DNA from: Poronia punctata
Taxonomy: Eukaryota > Ascomycota > Sordariomycetes > Xylariales > Xylariaceae
Reading direction: 5' to 3'
DNA length: 64,000 nt
Assembly (NCBI GenBank): GCA_022579005.1
Contig: MU401596.1
Location: forward strand, 1-64,000
Position numbers and translations under genes: made by a program. Shown here one piece after another: positions 34,376 to 45,800 of this stretch. Position 1 is the stretch's first letter; each line of letters begins with the position of its first letter. The notes beneath the pieces were generated by a model, which saw nothing but the letters and a program-made list of their open reading frames with translations, made no database searches and had not been told where the DNA came from.

Positions 34376-36774
34376 TTAGATCTTAAACCTGAAACCGTGT
34401 TCCGCCGCATGTCCCGGCAGGGCGTTGATGGCACCCTCTACAAAGATGCCTTGGTCAAGCTTCTTGTTCAGCTTAGTGAGCATGATCCGTAGAATGAAGG
34501 CGCAGGTAATGGCAAGTATAATAGTTCCGCTATTCACGCTAAAGGCGACGATATAGCGAGGCGCCATGTAATCTTGGTACCTATACCCGTTGTCAGTATG
34601 TGACCATCGACTCGCAATGTGATTGGGATACTGACATATAGCTCACGTAGATACTGGTGGCGTTGGATACGGCGTTGATAAAGGCCAGGGCGGCGGCACG
34701 CTTGGCAGGAGGTCGGGGCACTATGTGTGATTTTGTCAGTATCCAATATTCCTGCACCGCTATGCTATGCCTTGACGCTTATGCCAAAAGGGTACGTACT
34801 CGTATTGCTAATCCATGCTAGGGCTACTACGAAGCCACCGTAAACTCCAGGAACCTGAAGAGGAGGTCAGCGAGTTGCCGCGACTTATTCGAATGTGGTA
34901 CACTAAGTAGGACATACCATGATGACCATGGCGAAATATCGCGGCCCAATTGCTGTAGTCGTAGCGGCAATGATGAAGCCTACTAGAGCGACGAGCAAGG
35001 AACCCGTGATGTGCCAGAACCGCTCGCCGGTCCTGTCGGCATGCCAGGCGTTCAAAGAAGACGTGATAACGCAGAGGACATAAGGAGGGCTAGTCAGAAG
35101 AAGTGTCTCGACATTGCCGTAGCCCAGTGTTTTCACTACAGCGGGCAAGAAGTTCGTGACACCTCCAGACGACACGATACCGGTGAGTAAGCCCAACTAC
35201 CGATACGAGGGCCGGTCAGCATAGTTTGGGGTATATAATACGGGCAGGCCTTTTATTCCACTTACCAGAACGTAGGTCTTGACGTCGCCAAAAGCCAGCC
35301 TGGCGCCATACCACATCGATTGCTCCTTCTCCGGATCGGCCACATCGTCTTCGCCCACATCCTCTTCCAGTCTCCAGATGGCCAGAGCCCTTTCCTCCTC
35401 GGTAAGCCACGTGGTCGTGCGAGGGAAGTTGGGCAGAATAGGAATGGCAATGAATGCCACGCCAACCGTGATGACACCCTCGATAATGAAAAGCCATTGC
35501 CAGGCATCATAGCCCCTCAGGCCTTTCATGTTCGCCGTGATACCTGCTGCGATGAGGCCAGAGAAGGCACCGGAAATGAGGGCGCCCGAGTATAGAAGCG
35601 CAGTGCGTAATCCAAGCTCTTTCCTCGTATACCAGCAGCTAAGATAGTAAAGACACCCAGGCTATCGCCGGCGTGGGTTAGTATTGATCGACGGAGGATA
35701 GGTAGTTCGACATTAGGGGGCACCAACAAAGTAGACAGCTTCGACAAAACCCAGGAAGAATCGGACTGCAATCAAACCGCCAAAATTCTAATAGCATGGT
35801 CAGCATTTAACACCTTTCTTTACTTCCTTAGTTCGTCTCAGAAGGGATTCGTTTACTTACCGTGACGGCGGCAGTAGAGGCAGAGATGACTCCCCAAAGG
35901 GCCATCTGCAAACTTGACGTCAGTCTCTTCCAGTTGGTGGGTATTAGAAGAAGAACCTTGGATGTTTACATACGCAAAGCGGTAAGTAGAGGGCGGGCTT
36001 TCCAATTTTATTCAAAAACAAATTTGAAGGTACTTGCATCAACAAGTAACTAAGAAGGCATCGTTAGTCTTCAGTTGAGTATTCTCCGGGGTGAGCAGAG
36101 ATATCTTACCCGACAAAAAGAATGCTGACGGCCGTCTATTCGACAATGTCAATTGCTATCCTTGGAGAGAAGAGAACAAAAGTGGCACTTCGGTACATAC
36201 TTGAAATTCGTTGCCCTTGAGATTGAGATCCTCAGGTAAACCGGCCAGTTTCGCGGCCGCGATATTGTTACTTTGGGATGCATGTTAATGTTGATTCCCT
36301 TCGGTTGACGTTTGCTTATCCTTCAGAGTACTGACCGATCAATATAATTCAAAATGTCTAAATGACCATCGTCCTCAATTAGCAAAGCAGCCATGGCGGA
36401 CGTCGAGATAAGAGAGTGTGGCGCGGGTTTAATGGCTTGGTAGGCAAAACCAAGCCCGCCAAGTGCGCAGTTTGTCGCTCGTGAGACGGGAAGCCAAGAC
36501 ACTTACACATGATAATAATCATCGGAAGAAGGCGCCAGTCAATCTTCCTTACAAGCCGCTTCTCGACTTCGATACGCTGTTCGGGGGTCAGACGTGCGAT
36601 GATCTCGGGCGGTTGCAAGCCCCTCCGGACGGCCTGCTCCAGGTTGGCCACATTGCCAGGGCTATCCTCTTTCGCCAATCTAGAGTCGTTGGAGGACGAT
36701 GCACGCTCGGCAGGGGCTGCCACATCGTCGTTGGTGGCCTTGGGTGGCTCAGCCGGATCAATAGACTTGTCCAT
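34376..36774 (-). CDS. Dal5-family MFS transporter (anion:cation symporter type)
   Basis: Twelve minus-strand exons: 36774-36507, 36357-36336, 36270-36201, 36135-36110, 36049-35974, 35905-35861, 35787-35728, 35661-35266, 35196-34918, 34854-34800, 34720-34636 and 34580-34376. All join in frame to 528 residues. Family signatures run in order: RKIDWRLLPMIIIMYILNYI, the DRNNIAAAKLAGL segment, GYLLMQVPSNLFLNKIGKP, RFFLGFVEAVYFPGCLYYLS, WYTRKELGLR, and the C-terminal NAVSNATSIYVSY region, matching the allantoate/nicotinate permease group. Twelve transmembrane helices are expected, at the plasma membrane, carrying small organic anions with protons. Exon 2 is only 22 bp and exon 4 only 26 bp. The intron after exon 7 uses the uncommon donor GTTGGT. 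The ATG at 36774 is the first in frame. Confidence 0.9.
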
Positions 36775-39654
36775 GGTAAAATTCACGCCCGGCGGGGGAA
36801 CAGATAGATGTTCACGGGCGAGACGGGATCAATGGGCGGGATGGTGGGAAGTGCAAAATCCAAGTTTCGCGAACGAGAGATGTTGGAGCTTGGGACATGT
36901 CGGGGTCCGCGCTTCGTTTTATTCCCTACTATACATCCCAGCTAGCCCCGTATTGCGATCAAGGCAAAAGCAGAACATCATCAGCTGCACGCAAGGATCT
37001 ACAAACCGGCCTAGTTTCTGCAATTTATCGCAAAATCTAGTATTCTGGAAAACCACTCGGATGTGCAGTCGGTGCGCCAGCCGGGGGGGGAGCAAGGTCT
37101 CATTGGCCCACAGGCTGGGATTAGCGTATAAGGTTCAGGGTTCTCAAGTAAAAGCTGTTGCGCAACTGATCGCCATTGGCCGTTGCAAGGTTTTGCGCGC
37201 CATCGTCATCTATCCACCTTGGTCTTTCCCCTGCTCTTCTTCTCCTCACTTAACTGAATACACGTACTAATTTCCCACGGAAGGAGTTAGGTTATAGGTA
37301 GGGACTCTTATTCTGTCTTCTCCCAGCGTTCGAGCCCTCGATGTTTACAAGATGGGGTTTAGCTGCTTCCCCACGCTACTTATTCAACCCCAACGCTAAC
37401 CCCACGCAACTTTATCCGGCATCTCCGCTACAAATTCTTCGCTAACACGTTTCTTTACTCGCCAGCTCTATACGCCAGACCCCGTCTGGAAAGGCTTGCG
37501 CATTCTCGGCCTTTTACTGAATCAGCGGCGGGAAATCCATCGCGGCCCTTGTAGAAAATATACGAGCCATTCCCGATACGGCTTAACGTGTAGAGCTGGC
37601 TAGTACACATAAAAACTCGCGAGCTGAAAGTTCAGGGTGCGACAACTCCAACCAAGTGTGACTAGTCTAGACTAGATAGGCTAATTGTTAAATGGCTTGC
37701 TATGTATCGTGAATATGCGGCGCTTGACACTTCACTGTGTAAAGAGAACTTGCTATCCTGATCTAGCACTCCGAAAAGAGTTCTCCCCCAAAAGACCACC
37801 ACCGCTCTACGAAGAGGGATGCCAAGATGCGGGGAAATTCCGCTAAGCGACGGCCGGACCAGATAATGACGAGCCCTTCTTTTAATTGGTTCGATAAATA
37901 AGGAGAAATCGGGCCGTTGGGGAGAGGAAGAAAAAACATCCGGCAGACAAAACCGGGTTTCACTAGCAACGGGAGAATCCGCGGAGGAACCAGAAAACAC
38001 GGAAAAGACAAGAAAGACGTGTATGATTAAATACCTTGGGAAAACAGAAAGAGAGAAGATGGCGGATAGCAACCTATAAGATGTTCAATACCGTCGTAGG
38101 TATTGGGTTGAGGTGGTTGCATTCCCATATGACCCAACGTTCCATTCAGCCAGGAATATATTCCTTATCATCGGGTAGGTTAGCTAATCGCATGATAAGT
38201 GTAGTATTTGCATTGCATGCGCAGTATAACCGTTTCTCATGATCCATCGGCGTGCATAGCAGAGATTTCGTATACGAGTACGACCGAGTAAATATGTATT
38301 CAGTGCATTTAGTATCGGGCTTCATTCCATTACATAAATCTCTATTAATATACTAGGTATGGTAGATAGGCACGAGATGATATTCCTAATACTATAATTA
38401 ATTACCTACAAGTTTACACGCATATCAAAAAGAGAGGCATTGTACTCGTAGGTCAACGACTAATAACCAGACTAGTGTATTTCGAAAAGGCGCCCCGGCA
38501 TTTGCACTCGGATGACAACGTCTAGTCAACTAGGTTAATACTTTAAACTACGTATATAGTGGTAGACCTAGGTATTAGCTGTAGGAACTAGATGGGCTGA
38601 GATGCCGTCGCCAATAGTCACCATTAGAGCATATATTATTATACTGGAGCTTCATTGGTCGCTAGCCTAAGCCATCAAATTCAGGTGCAGAAATGCCAGT
38701 CCTGAATTCTCGTCTTTGTTCCTCCAAGGTGGCAGGTTTTGGCTTCGCACCACCGCCTAACTCCCCAATGTGGCGCTTGACCCCAAGGCCACTATTTTCG
38801 GGTGACAAGTGGTGCGCGGGGTAAAGACTTCCGGTATTCTTATGCAGTTTTGGAGAGATGTAAAAGTCGCGCGCCTCTCCCGTAACGGGAGAAGGACGAC
38901 GGCCGACTCGTCCATTGCTGTGGTGTAGATAATAAGTAAGTACCTTAGGTATCAAGACCTTCACTGGCCATTCTCGCCCCTAGGAGGAAGGGAAGAGCGG
39001 CCTTGTTTAGGATGAACATGAGGTTGAACGTTGTGGTGACGAGAAAACCTAGAATGAATGAGAAGTATGATCTGCAATTAAATGGTTTCGGCCACGTGGG
39101 ATATAGCCACCACCTACCACGGCGGCGGCGCACCAAGACCTTTGGGGTCGCGGGTGTAACTTCAAGTTGCATGGTTCAGCCAAAGGGACCGTTTCTCATG
39201 ATTTGATCCGTCGGCCGACCTCGGAACCCTTATCGAGATGCCAAAGTTGCACAAGCATGGCCGTCCGTATACCTCCTGCACTTATCAGTATTGATCCGGT
39301 AGGCTAACAAGATGGTCAAGACTTTTGAGTCCGGCTTCTTCACTCTTTCGATGTTTCCTTTTGCCAAGTTGTTCTTCCCTAGACTTGTCCGCAAACGATT
39401 TTTGGACATCATAATGATCAGTTTCATATGAGTATCAAAGACAATGGACGTGAAGAGGTAGGAAATGATTTTTCTGTTCTCGGTAACTCTCCGCCCTGCG
39501 CACTCTAGATGTTGTTTCACATTTTCTCTAGCCCTCAGCTGTATCGGGATATCCGGTTCAAACTTACGCCTCTGGTACAAGACAACTAAGGGTGCGGTGA
39601 GACTGTCTGCTCTATTGACCTAGCGGGTATTCGTAGAGCTCGTACATTATGTCG
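36775..39654. other. Intergenic; no firm gene
   Basis: About 2.9 kb. A minus-strand frame at 38945-39172 (75 codons, ATG start) has a hydrophobic stretch (ILGFLVTTTFNLMFILNKAA) and could be a gene scrap, but I know no family for it. Nothing else stands out. Confidence 0.5.
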
Positions 39655-40012
39655 CGTACTTCTGGATACGTTCCAAGAGATTCTGCGATACCGCGCCGTG
39701 AACCCAGGACCACGGGTGCTACTCGAAGACGTCCTATTAAACGAACGTATTCTCCTCAAGAAAAGGAAGTATGCTTATGATTCCTGCTCTTGTGCAGCAT
39801 ACCAGTCTTTCAGCGTGGGTGACGACGTATGTACGTTCGATCACATGCGCTTCGCACGGGCACCAGAGCATGGCAGGAAGAGGCCGATTCGTGTTGCCTT
39901 TCGAACCTTTGATGGTGGTCACGTACTTAAGGCTCCCCGGTCAACGCTTCGCCACCATGGAAATAATGGCACTTGCAGCAATAATGGTGGAACTTCGACC
40001 GTGAGATCCTAG
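39655..40012 (+). pseudogene. Cytochrome P450 C-terminal remnant with frameshifts
   Basis: Plus strand. One frame gives LLDTFQEILRYRAVNPGPRV, containing the K-helix E-I-L-R, then LLNERILLKK. One base later another frame continues with GSMLMIPALVQHTSLSAW, then a third reads GDDVCTFDHMRFARAPEHG and AFRTFDGGHVL. After a further shift LPGQRFATMEIMALAAIMVE completes the haem loop and L helix. The haem Cys itself is lost at the last break (GGHVL then L-P-G-Q-R-F). At least three frame changes within 360 bp make this dead. The pattern (GGGHVLCPGxxFA in living relatives) is unlike the other three P450s here, so it is an independent gene. The first two thirds of the enzyme are absent. Confidence 0.85.
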
Positions 40013-40710
40013 CAAGGGGTGAAAGTAACATATTCGGGGTCGAACGGAGCAATCCGTGTCGTCGCGGAGGATATCGTAGCTGTTGGGGAATGACCTCTAA
40101 CCTTGTACCTTCCGTAATATGGTCGCGACAATTCTATCTTTGGATATGTAGCGTAAGATAGGCTGGAGCCATATGGATGTTAGCCGCCCGCTGCTCTCAC
40201 ATCTACCTCAAGAGCTATGAAAACAAAGTTGATAGTAAGTGACGACTAAGAGATTCATGCTTAGATAAATAGGTATATACAAGAATTGCCGATTTCCAAC
40301 AAAATAGTTACATTGCCTTGTCCGTTTCGCCTCATGGATCGCGACTACGATACGAGTCAACTGCCAGGGAAAAATATGACGCGTCTATATCCATCGCCCC
40401 TTCCCAGCGTGTTGCGTCGCCCCACCATACAATAACCACAACTCCCATTGGTCCCGAGCCCACTGTGAAACGCGTCGATGTAATAACGATAAAAAATTGC
40501 AAAATATTTGCGAATGAAGGTGGGTTGTTTGCCTGAGAATGAGTGGGAGATTTACCCGATGAGAGGGTATGCGTCATGCTTCTTGACAGCATGAAAGCGA
40601 AAGTATAATCTGAAAAAGCGATCCGAAACAAATGTCAGAGGAGCGAAAGAGCCAAGAGTCCTGGTGTCAACAATTGGTGTATGCCGAACGGATTGCGTTT
40701 AGCCTTTGCC
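40013..40710. other. Intergenic
   Basis: Spacer between the P450 remnant and the 3' end of the laccase gene. No feature seen. Confidence 0.6.
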
Positions 40711-42811
40711 CTAGACACCCGAGTCTTCCTGCACGAGACCGGTGTTGTCCTGGTACGTATTCCAGGCTGCACAGGTATCCTGCAGCGAGGAGAGGTCTGT
40801 GATGGCAGCAATATCGGAGCTACGCTCTACAAGTTGTAGCGCGAAACCCTGGGATGTGTGCCAACCGATCTAAAGGAGTAGATGGGGAGATGTCAGCAAC
40901 AACATAATTGAATGGACGGGACATGGATTCAAAAAAGAAGAGAGAACTACTCACGTGGCAGTGTGCGAGCCAGACGCCTGGGTTATCGTTCTGGAAGGCG
41001 ATAGCTAGGAAACCCGAGGCCGGTAGCATGGCCACGTCACGACGCGGCGGGTTTGAGAGGTTCAACTGCGAAGCGTTCGTATACGTCGTCATAGGCTGCT
41101 GGCCTAGGATGTAAAAGTCGTGGCCGTGCAGATGGAATGGATGTTCCTGTTGGGCCATCCGTCAGTATCTCTGGCCATCCACCCATACCGCCCAGTTTGG
41201 GGGCGGGACGTCCCCGAGGGGAATGGTAACTCACCAAGCCCAGCTGTGATTCGATGATGAGGTAAGTCCATGCATTCTCCTCGGTCAATGTGATGATGTT
41301 TTCCTCGGCAGTGAAGACAGACCCGTTCGTCAAAACCTTCTCGAGAGCTGTCGAACGGTTAGTCTGCTGAAGTATGTTTCGGTTTGTTCAAAGCAACTTA
41401 CTAGGCTCTCCCCAGTCCGAGAGGAACGAGTTGTTATTGAGAGTCCACTTGAAGAAGCTGTTGACGATAGATAGGCCGAGATCCATCACTTCCTCTGTAT
41501 CAGCATTGCCTGCGTCGAGTTGGACGAAGGGGACAAGGTTATCCGTTGACACATCTGTGCAGTCGTCGGTATAGTTGTATGCCGAGGTAGTGGGGTCCTC
41601 GACCGCGATGTCGTCGTAGGTCACTATACCCCTGATGTTCAACGTCATTTCGTTACTGCTGCAGGTGATCTGGGGAATAGAGCGCATCCAGTAATTCCCA
41701 GGTTCCTGGTTGGCCTCGACGATCACGTCGTAACGCTGGCCGATACCGATGTTTACCATCTCCGTCTCGAAGGGCACGATAGGGACAAAGTCAGCTGCAA
41801 TAACCGTCAGTGTGTGGTTGTCGATCCCGAATCTGAACATGGTATCGATGGCCGTGTTCACCAGGCGAAGCCGGTACGACTGGCCGCTTGTGAAGTTGGT
41901 CTTGAAGCGGGAGCCGCCGTCCGCGTATACGTTGAGACCGTTGATCAGGCCATTGGCAGCTGGTGGCGGCCCAGAAGTCGATGCTTTGGCATATAGCGCA
42001 TCGGTAGTCTCGTGCAGCCAGTCGCTTAGTACGATCATGCCCTTGTCTTCATCGTACGGGGCAGAAGCAGGTCCCCTGATCAATATTCCGCCGAACACAC
42101 CATTCCTTCGCACATGTCAGCCTGTCTCCGCCATATGGTGGATGTACTGCTATACTCACCAGGCCTGCAGGGAAAAGTGGCTATGATACCAGCTGCTACC
42201 GTACTACGTGGCTGTCAGTTCGAGCATATCTTGAGGAGAGATGTCCGTGCTGAGTACCTGTGTGGCTCTCCACCTGTAAGTCTGGCTCTCGCCCGGAGCC
42301 ACGGGACATTGGGTGATGGAGGCTACGCCGTCTTGCTCGACCGAGCCCAACTGGCGGATGCCATGCCAATGGATGCTGGTGCCGTTGTTTTCCAGATTAT
42401 TCTTCAAGTGAACCACTTTATACCCGGTCAGTATTCGTACTTTTCAAACCCTATGGCCAACGCCGAAAAGCGGGGAGTCTTACCGACGGTATCGCCCCAG
42501 TCAGCCTCGATAGTAGGACCTGGTACCGAACCGTTGATACTCAGGACCATTCGCGGAAAGCCGTCAGGGGCCAGGGTCGAGTTTGTAAGCTCAAACCAAT
42601 ACTCCCGGATGACACCTGTATCAGGGGCATCCTCGTACCAGTTGGTAGAGAGCGAGTAGTTTCCCCAGCAGTTAGGGGCAGTGGCAGAGTCAAACTCGCA
42701 GCTATCGGCCTGTCTAGTGCTAAGGCTGGAAGAGCTTGTCCATGGAGCGGCAGCAACGAGGGTTGAAGAAGCGATGGCTGTCAAGCCAGACAGGAAGGTA
42801 GAGAATCGCAT
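40711..42811 (-). CDS. Secreted ascomycete laccase (multicopper oxidase)
   Basis: Seven minus-strand exons, 42811-42484, 42415-42258, 42203-42160, 42105-41402, 41347-41235, 41146-40955 and 40869-40711, give 565 residues. A signal peptide (LSGLTAIASSTLVAAAPW) starts the protein. All four copper motifs are present: HWHG in exon 2, WYHSH in exon 3, HPFHLHGHDF in exon 6 and HCHIGWHTSQGF. The last one is split by the final intron between H-C-H and I-G. The protein ends in EDSGV, the C-terminal DSG(L/V/I) plug of ascomycete laccases that enters the solvent channel. It should oxidise phenols, lignin fragments or pigment precursors with O2, outside the cell. Exon 3 is only 44 bp. It could act on a product of the surrounding metabolic genes, but that is conjecture. 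Confidence 0.95.
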
Positions 42812-45800
42812 GTTGAAAGAATGTCTTGGTGAGCTGTGACGGAAAGAGACCGTGGTAAAGAGAGACTATCCAAATCCGTTGGGCGCCTGCTGTCGTTCCT
42901 ATTCCTGAGAACCACGAGGGAATACGGCGATATTTATATCACTGGCGAGACGGCGAAGCAGGGCTTTCTCTCGTCTATCCTCTCTGCCAAGGGCGAGTAT
43001 GAACCAAGGATGCCTGCTTGCAACCCATTCCTAGCCAGCCGAGCCAGCCGAGCCAGCCTCAACGGACTGTTGCGTTGGTATAAGCCGTAGAGCAAGAACC
43101 ACCGCCCGCCAAACACCAATCTCAAGGGGGTGTGGATGACATATCGCGATGTTCGAATGTACCGATTCAATATTTCTGGGATCAGGCTTGATCTAACGCC
43201 GGAATAGTGCTCATCACGCGACCCGGGTGCCTCCCCAGGCTTCAACACGGCCACTCGGCAAGACGCACGCTCGAGCACACACTGTGAGGGCATCACATTG
43301 TAGTTCGCCGTCAGCATATTCTAAGAGCAGCCTTGTGCAAGTCCCCACCTCTTAAGCGGTCGTCACCCGGTTCTAACTAACAGTTAGGAACGGTCTACGG
43401 TCCCTATCGAGATATCGTTGGTACCTGCGACTGAATGCTCCTTCCGAGGAACACGCCTCGGGGAAACTGGCCAGACCGTTCTATGTTGCTATTCTCAGTC
43501 ATGAATAATCATGTGCGTAGTAGATAAGGAGCCCGACGATTCCTTCTCCGGAGCGCATCCGACAACATTCCAGGCTATGGGATACTGACAAATCCGCACT
43601 ATTTTGTGTAATACTCTTAATTTCCACATCAACACCTCCCCTGCGAGGGCTGTTCCTTTTGCAATAGAGCTGGGAGATCTATGTTGACCTAGATGGCCAT
43701 AACTTTATGTCCGGCCGCGGCAAGGAGAGCAAATAGGCCCAACGTGAACTAACAACATCAGCCCAGCAAAGCCACATCTCAAGGGTGGCAGCACGGACAC
43801 GTCCAATCCGAGCGCGCAGCCCATGGTTGTGTACCTGCATATAATCTGCAAGACGAACAAAAAAACGCGTGGGACCTAAAAATTACCACGAATCCGCCAG
43901 GACTCGGTGGCACTCTATACTGATATGTGAAGAGTAGGAAGAAAGAGGAAGTTGATGAGGGGCGTGTAGAAGCTCCAAGACAAGGGTGGATGTTGACGCC
44001 AGGGTCCATGGTAAGACTTGGACTTTATGTGATATCTTAGTCAACGAACTTGGGGGGTATCATCCGGACAAGCTGACTACACCACGGCCGATATTCGCCA
44101 TACTACTGGCAGTAACCCCATAACCTACCTATCTAAGTACTCGGATATCCTACCGTTGGATGGTCTGATCTAGTATGTTTGTAATGGCCAAGTCATTACC
44201 AACTCCTGACTTGTTACCAGCTACTTTGAGGGGGCGCACCGCTCGGGAAGTCAGATGATGTGGCATAGGAACTCAGCAAGCTGTGCCGCAACTCACAAAG
44301 GCTTACTCACGCCATAGTCATAAGTGGTGACTGGGTTCCGGGAACATACAGACATGGATGGGACGGCTAGCTGGACAACCTCGAGTTTGGTACACCTTCG
44401 TTTAATCGACAGCTAATGCATCCCACTGCCTAGCGCTCATCTGGCTGCCTCGTTAATCAAAACCAGGGGCCGGCAGTCCTATCGAGGAAGGGACGCGTTC
44501 AGAGTGACATCCTCGTCGTGGCCTCATGGGCATACCTCCCCGGCGGGAGTGAAATGCTCCGGAGACAGGCGAGTAGGGTCTCCCGTTACCAACAGTTTGT
44601 CCTACCCAGCTGAGCTATTCATGGCATTGCGCCTGAAAACCCCTGGCTCCTACTCTGTGGCGGGACCATTCTATGCTCATTGGTATTTCCCCGCAGCCCC
44701 TAATTTATTCAGCTCTGGATCGACGGATTGCGGCTCGCCAGCCAAATGCACAAGGTACGTAGGGCTGTTGTTCAGCTAGGTCACTTCTGCCTAGATACCT
44801 ACGGTAAGTCCTGCATTGAAAAAGATTAGCTGAACTCGAAGGATATGAGATGGAGTAGAAACACGAGGACATGGTAAGAAGAGTCCGTCCAGATTCCAGA
44901 AAACAGCAAACCATGTGCTGACATTGCGCGACGCAATCCCAACCGACATAGAATAGAGTCATAGACTGAAGGGCAGAATGGAAACAAGGGTTCACCTCGC
45001 GCCTTATCCTTCTCGAAAGCGACACGCAAGCCAAGATCTCATATCCCCACCTATTATTACGGATTTAGATGGACCAGATGGGGCCAGTCACGGCACGTGG
45101 GGGAGGATGCCGTAGGCCGTAGGGTAAAGTATCAGCCGCCCCATTATAAGGATGCTCGCTTCGACGACGGGGTCTATGGGATCGTAAAAAGCCCTTCTAA
45201 CCTCTCTAGGTCTCGCTTCGCACTGCAATACGACAAAGTGCCTGAAGTAGGAACCGGAACGGACAATAAAATCCTGGCCAATGCAACAATGGTTGGGCGG
45301 CCGCCCTCGGCCCGCGACTCTATGCCCACTTGGTTCCGCCAACACTACCGCAGCGTCGGATCGCCTCGAGAAGTGCATGATGAACTCCCAAATGAGTGAG
45401 AGTGTGCCAGACAACCTGTCGTTGCCGTCAAGTTGCTCAAACGAAATCACGAACTCGTCAACGAAGAGCGGCTCGAAGATGAGGGAGGAAGAGGGCGATG
45501 GAAACGAGCTGACGTCGGGACAGGTATAACATTATTTTCCCTACCTAATGATTTAGTAATATACTACATGTTTGTGCAACATGGAACGCCGCAACCTCGG
45601 GTCCAGCGTTGATGCGATTGGCTTATGGCATGTTAGCTAAGGCACAGCAAAATCGAAAACTACTTTACCTACTCGTACTCACGGGTCGTCACCTCTCGAA
45701 ATCAGATTACCTACCTGGTAACATATCTCAACACTAGGAAACATGTTCCAAGGACTACCTTGTGGTCAACGATCAGCCTCCGGTCACCAAGTACATATCT

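Noticed and set aside
38945..39172. Minus-strand 75-codon frame with a hydrophobic segment
   Set aside because: Could be a membrane-protein scrap, but no family match and no neighbouring exons; left as part of the intergenic description.
39230..39580. Minus-strand 116-codon frame next to the P450 remnant
   Set aside because: No domain, starts at a non-ATG codon, and the P450 remnant is on the other strand; no link between them.
44590..44640. tRNA-like A-box (TAGCTCAGCTGGG) on the minus strand
   Set aside because: No matching acceptor stem or T-arm B-box follows, so it cannot fold as a tRNA; treated as chance.
45088..45530. Long frames open on both strands
   Set aside because: No recognisable motif in either, and composition does not favour one strand.
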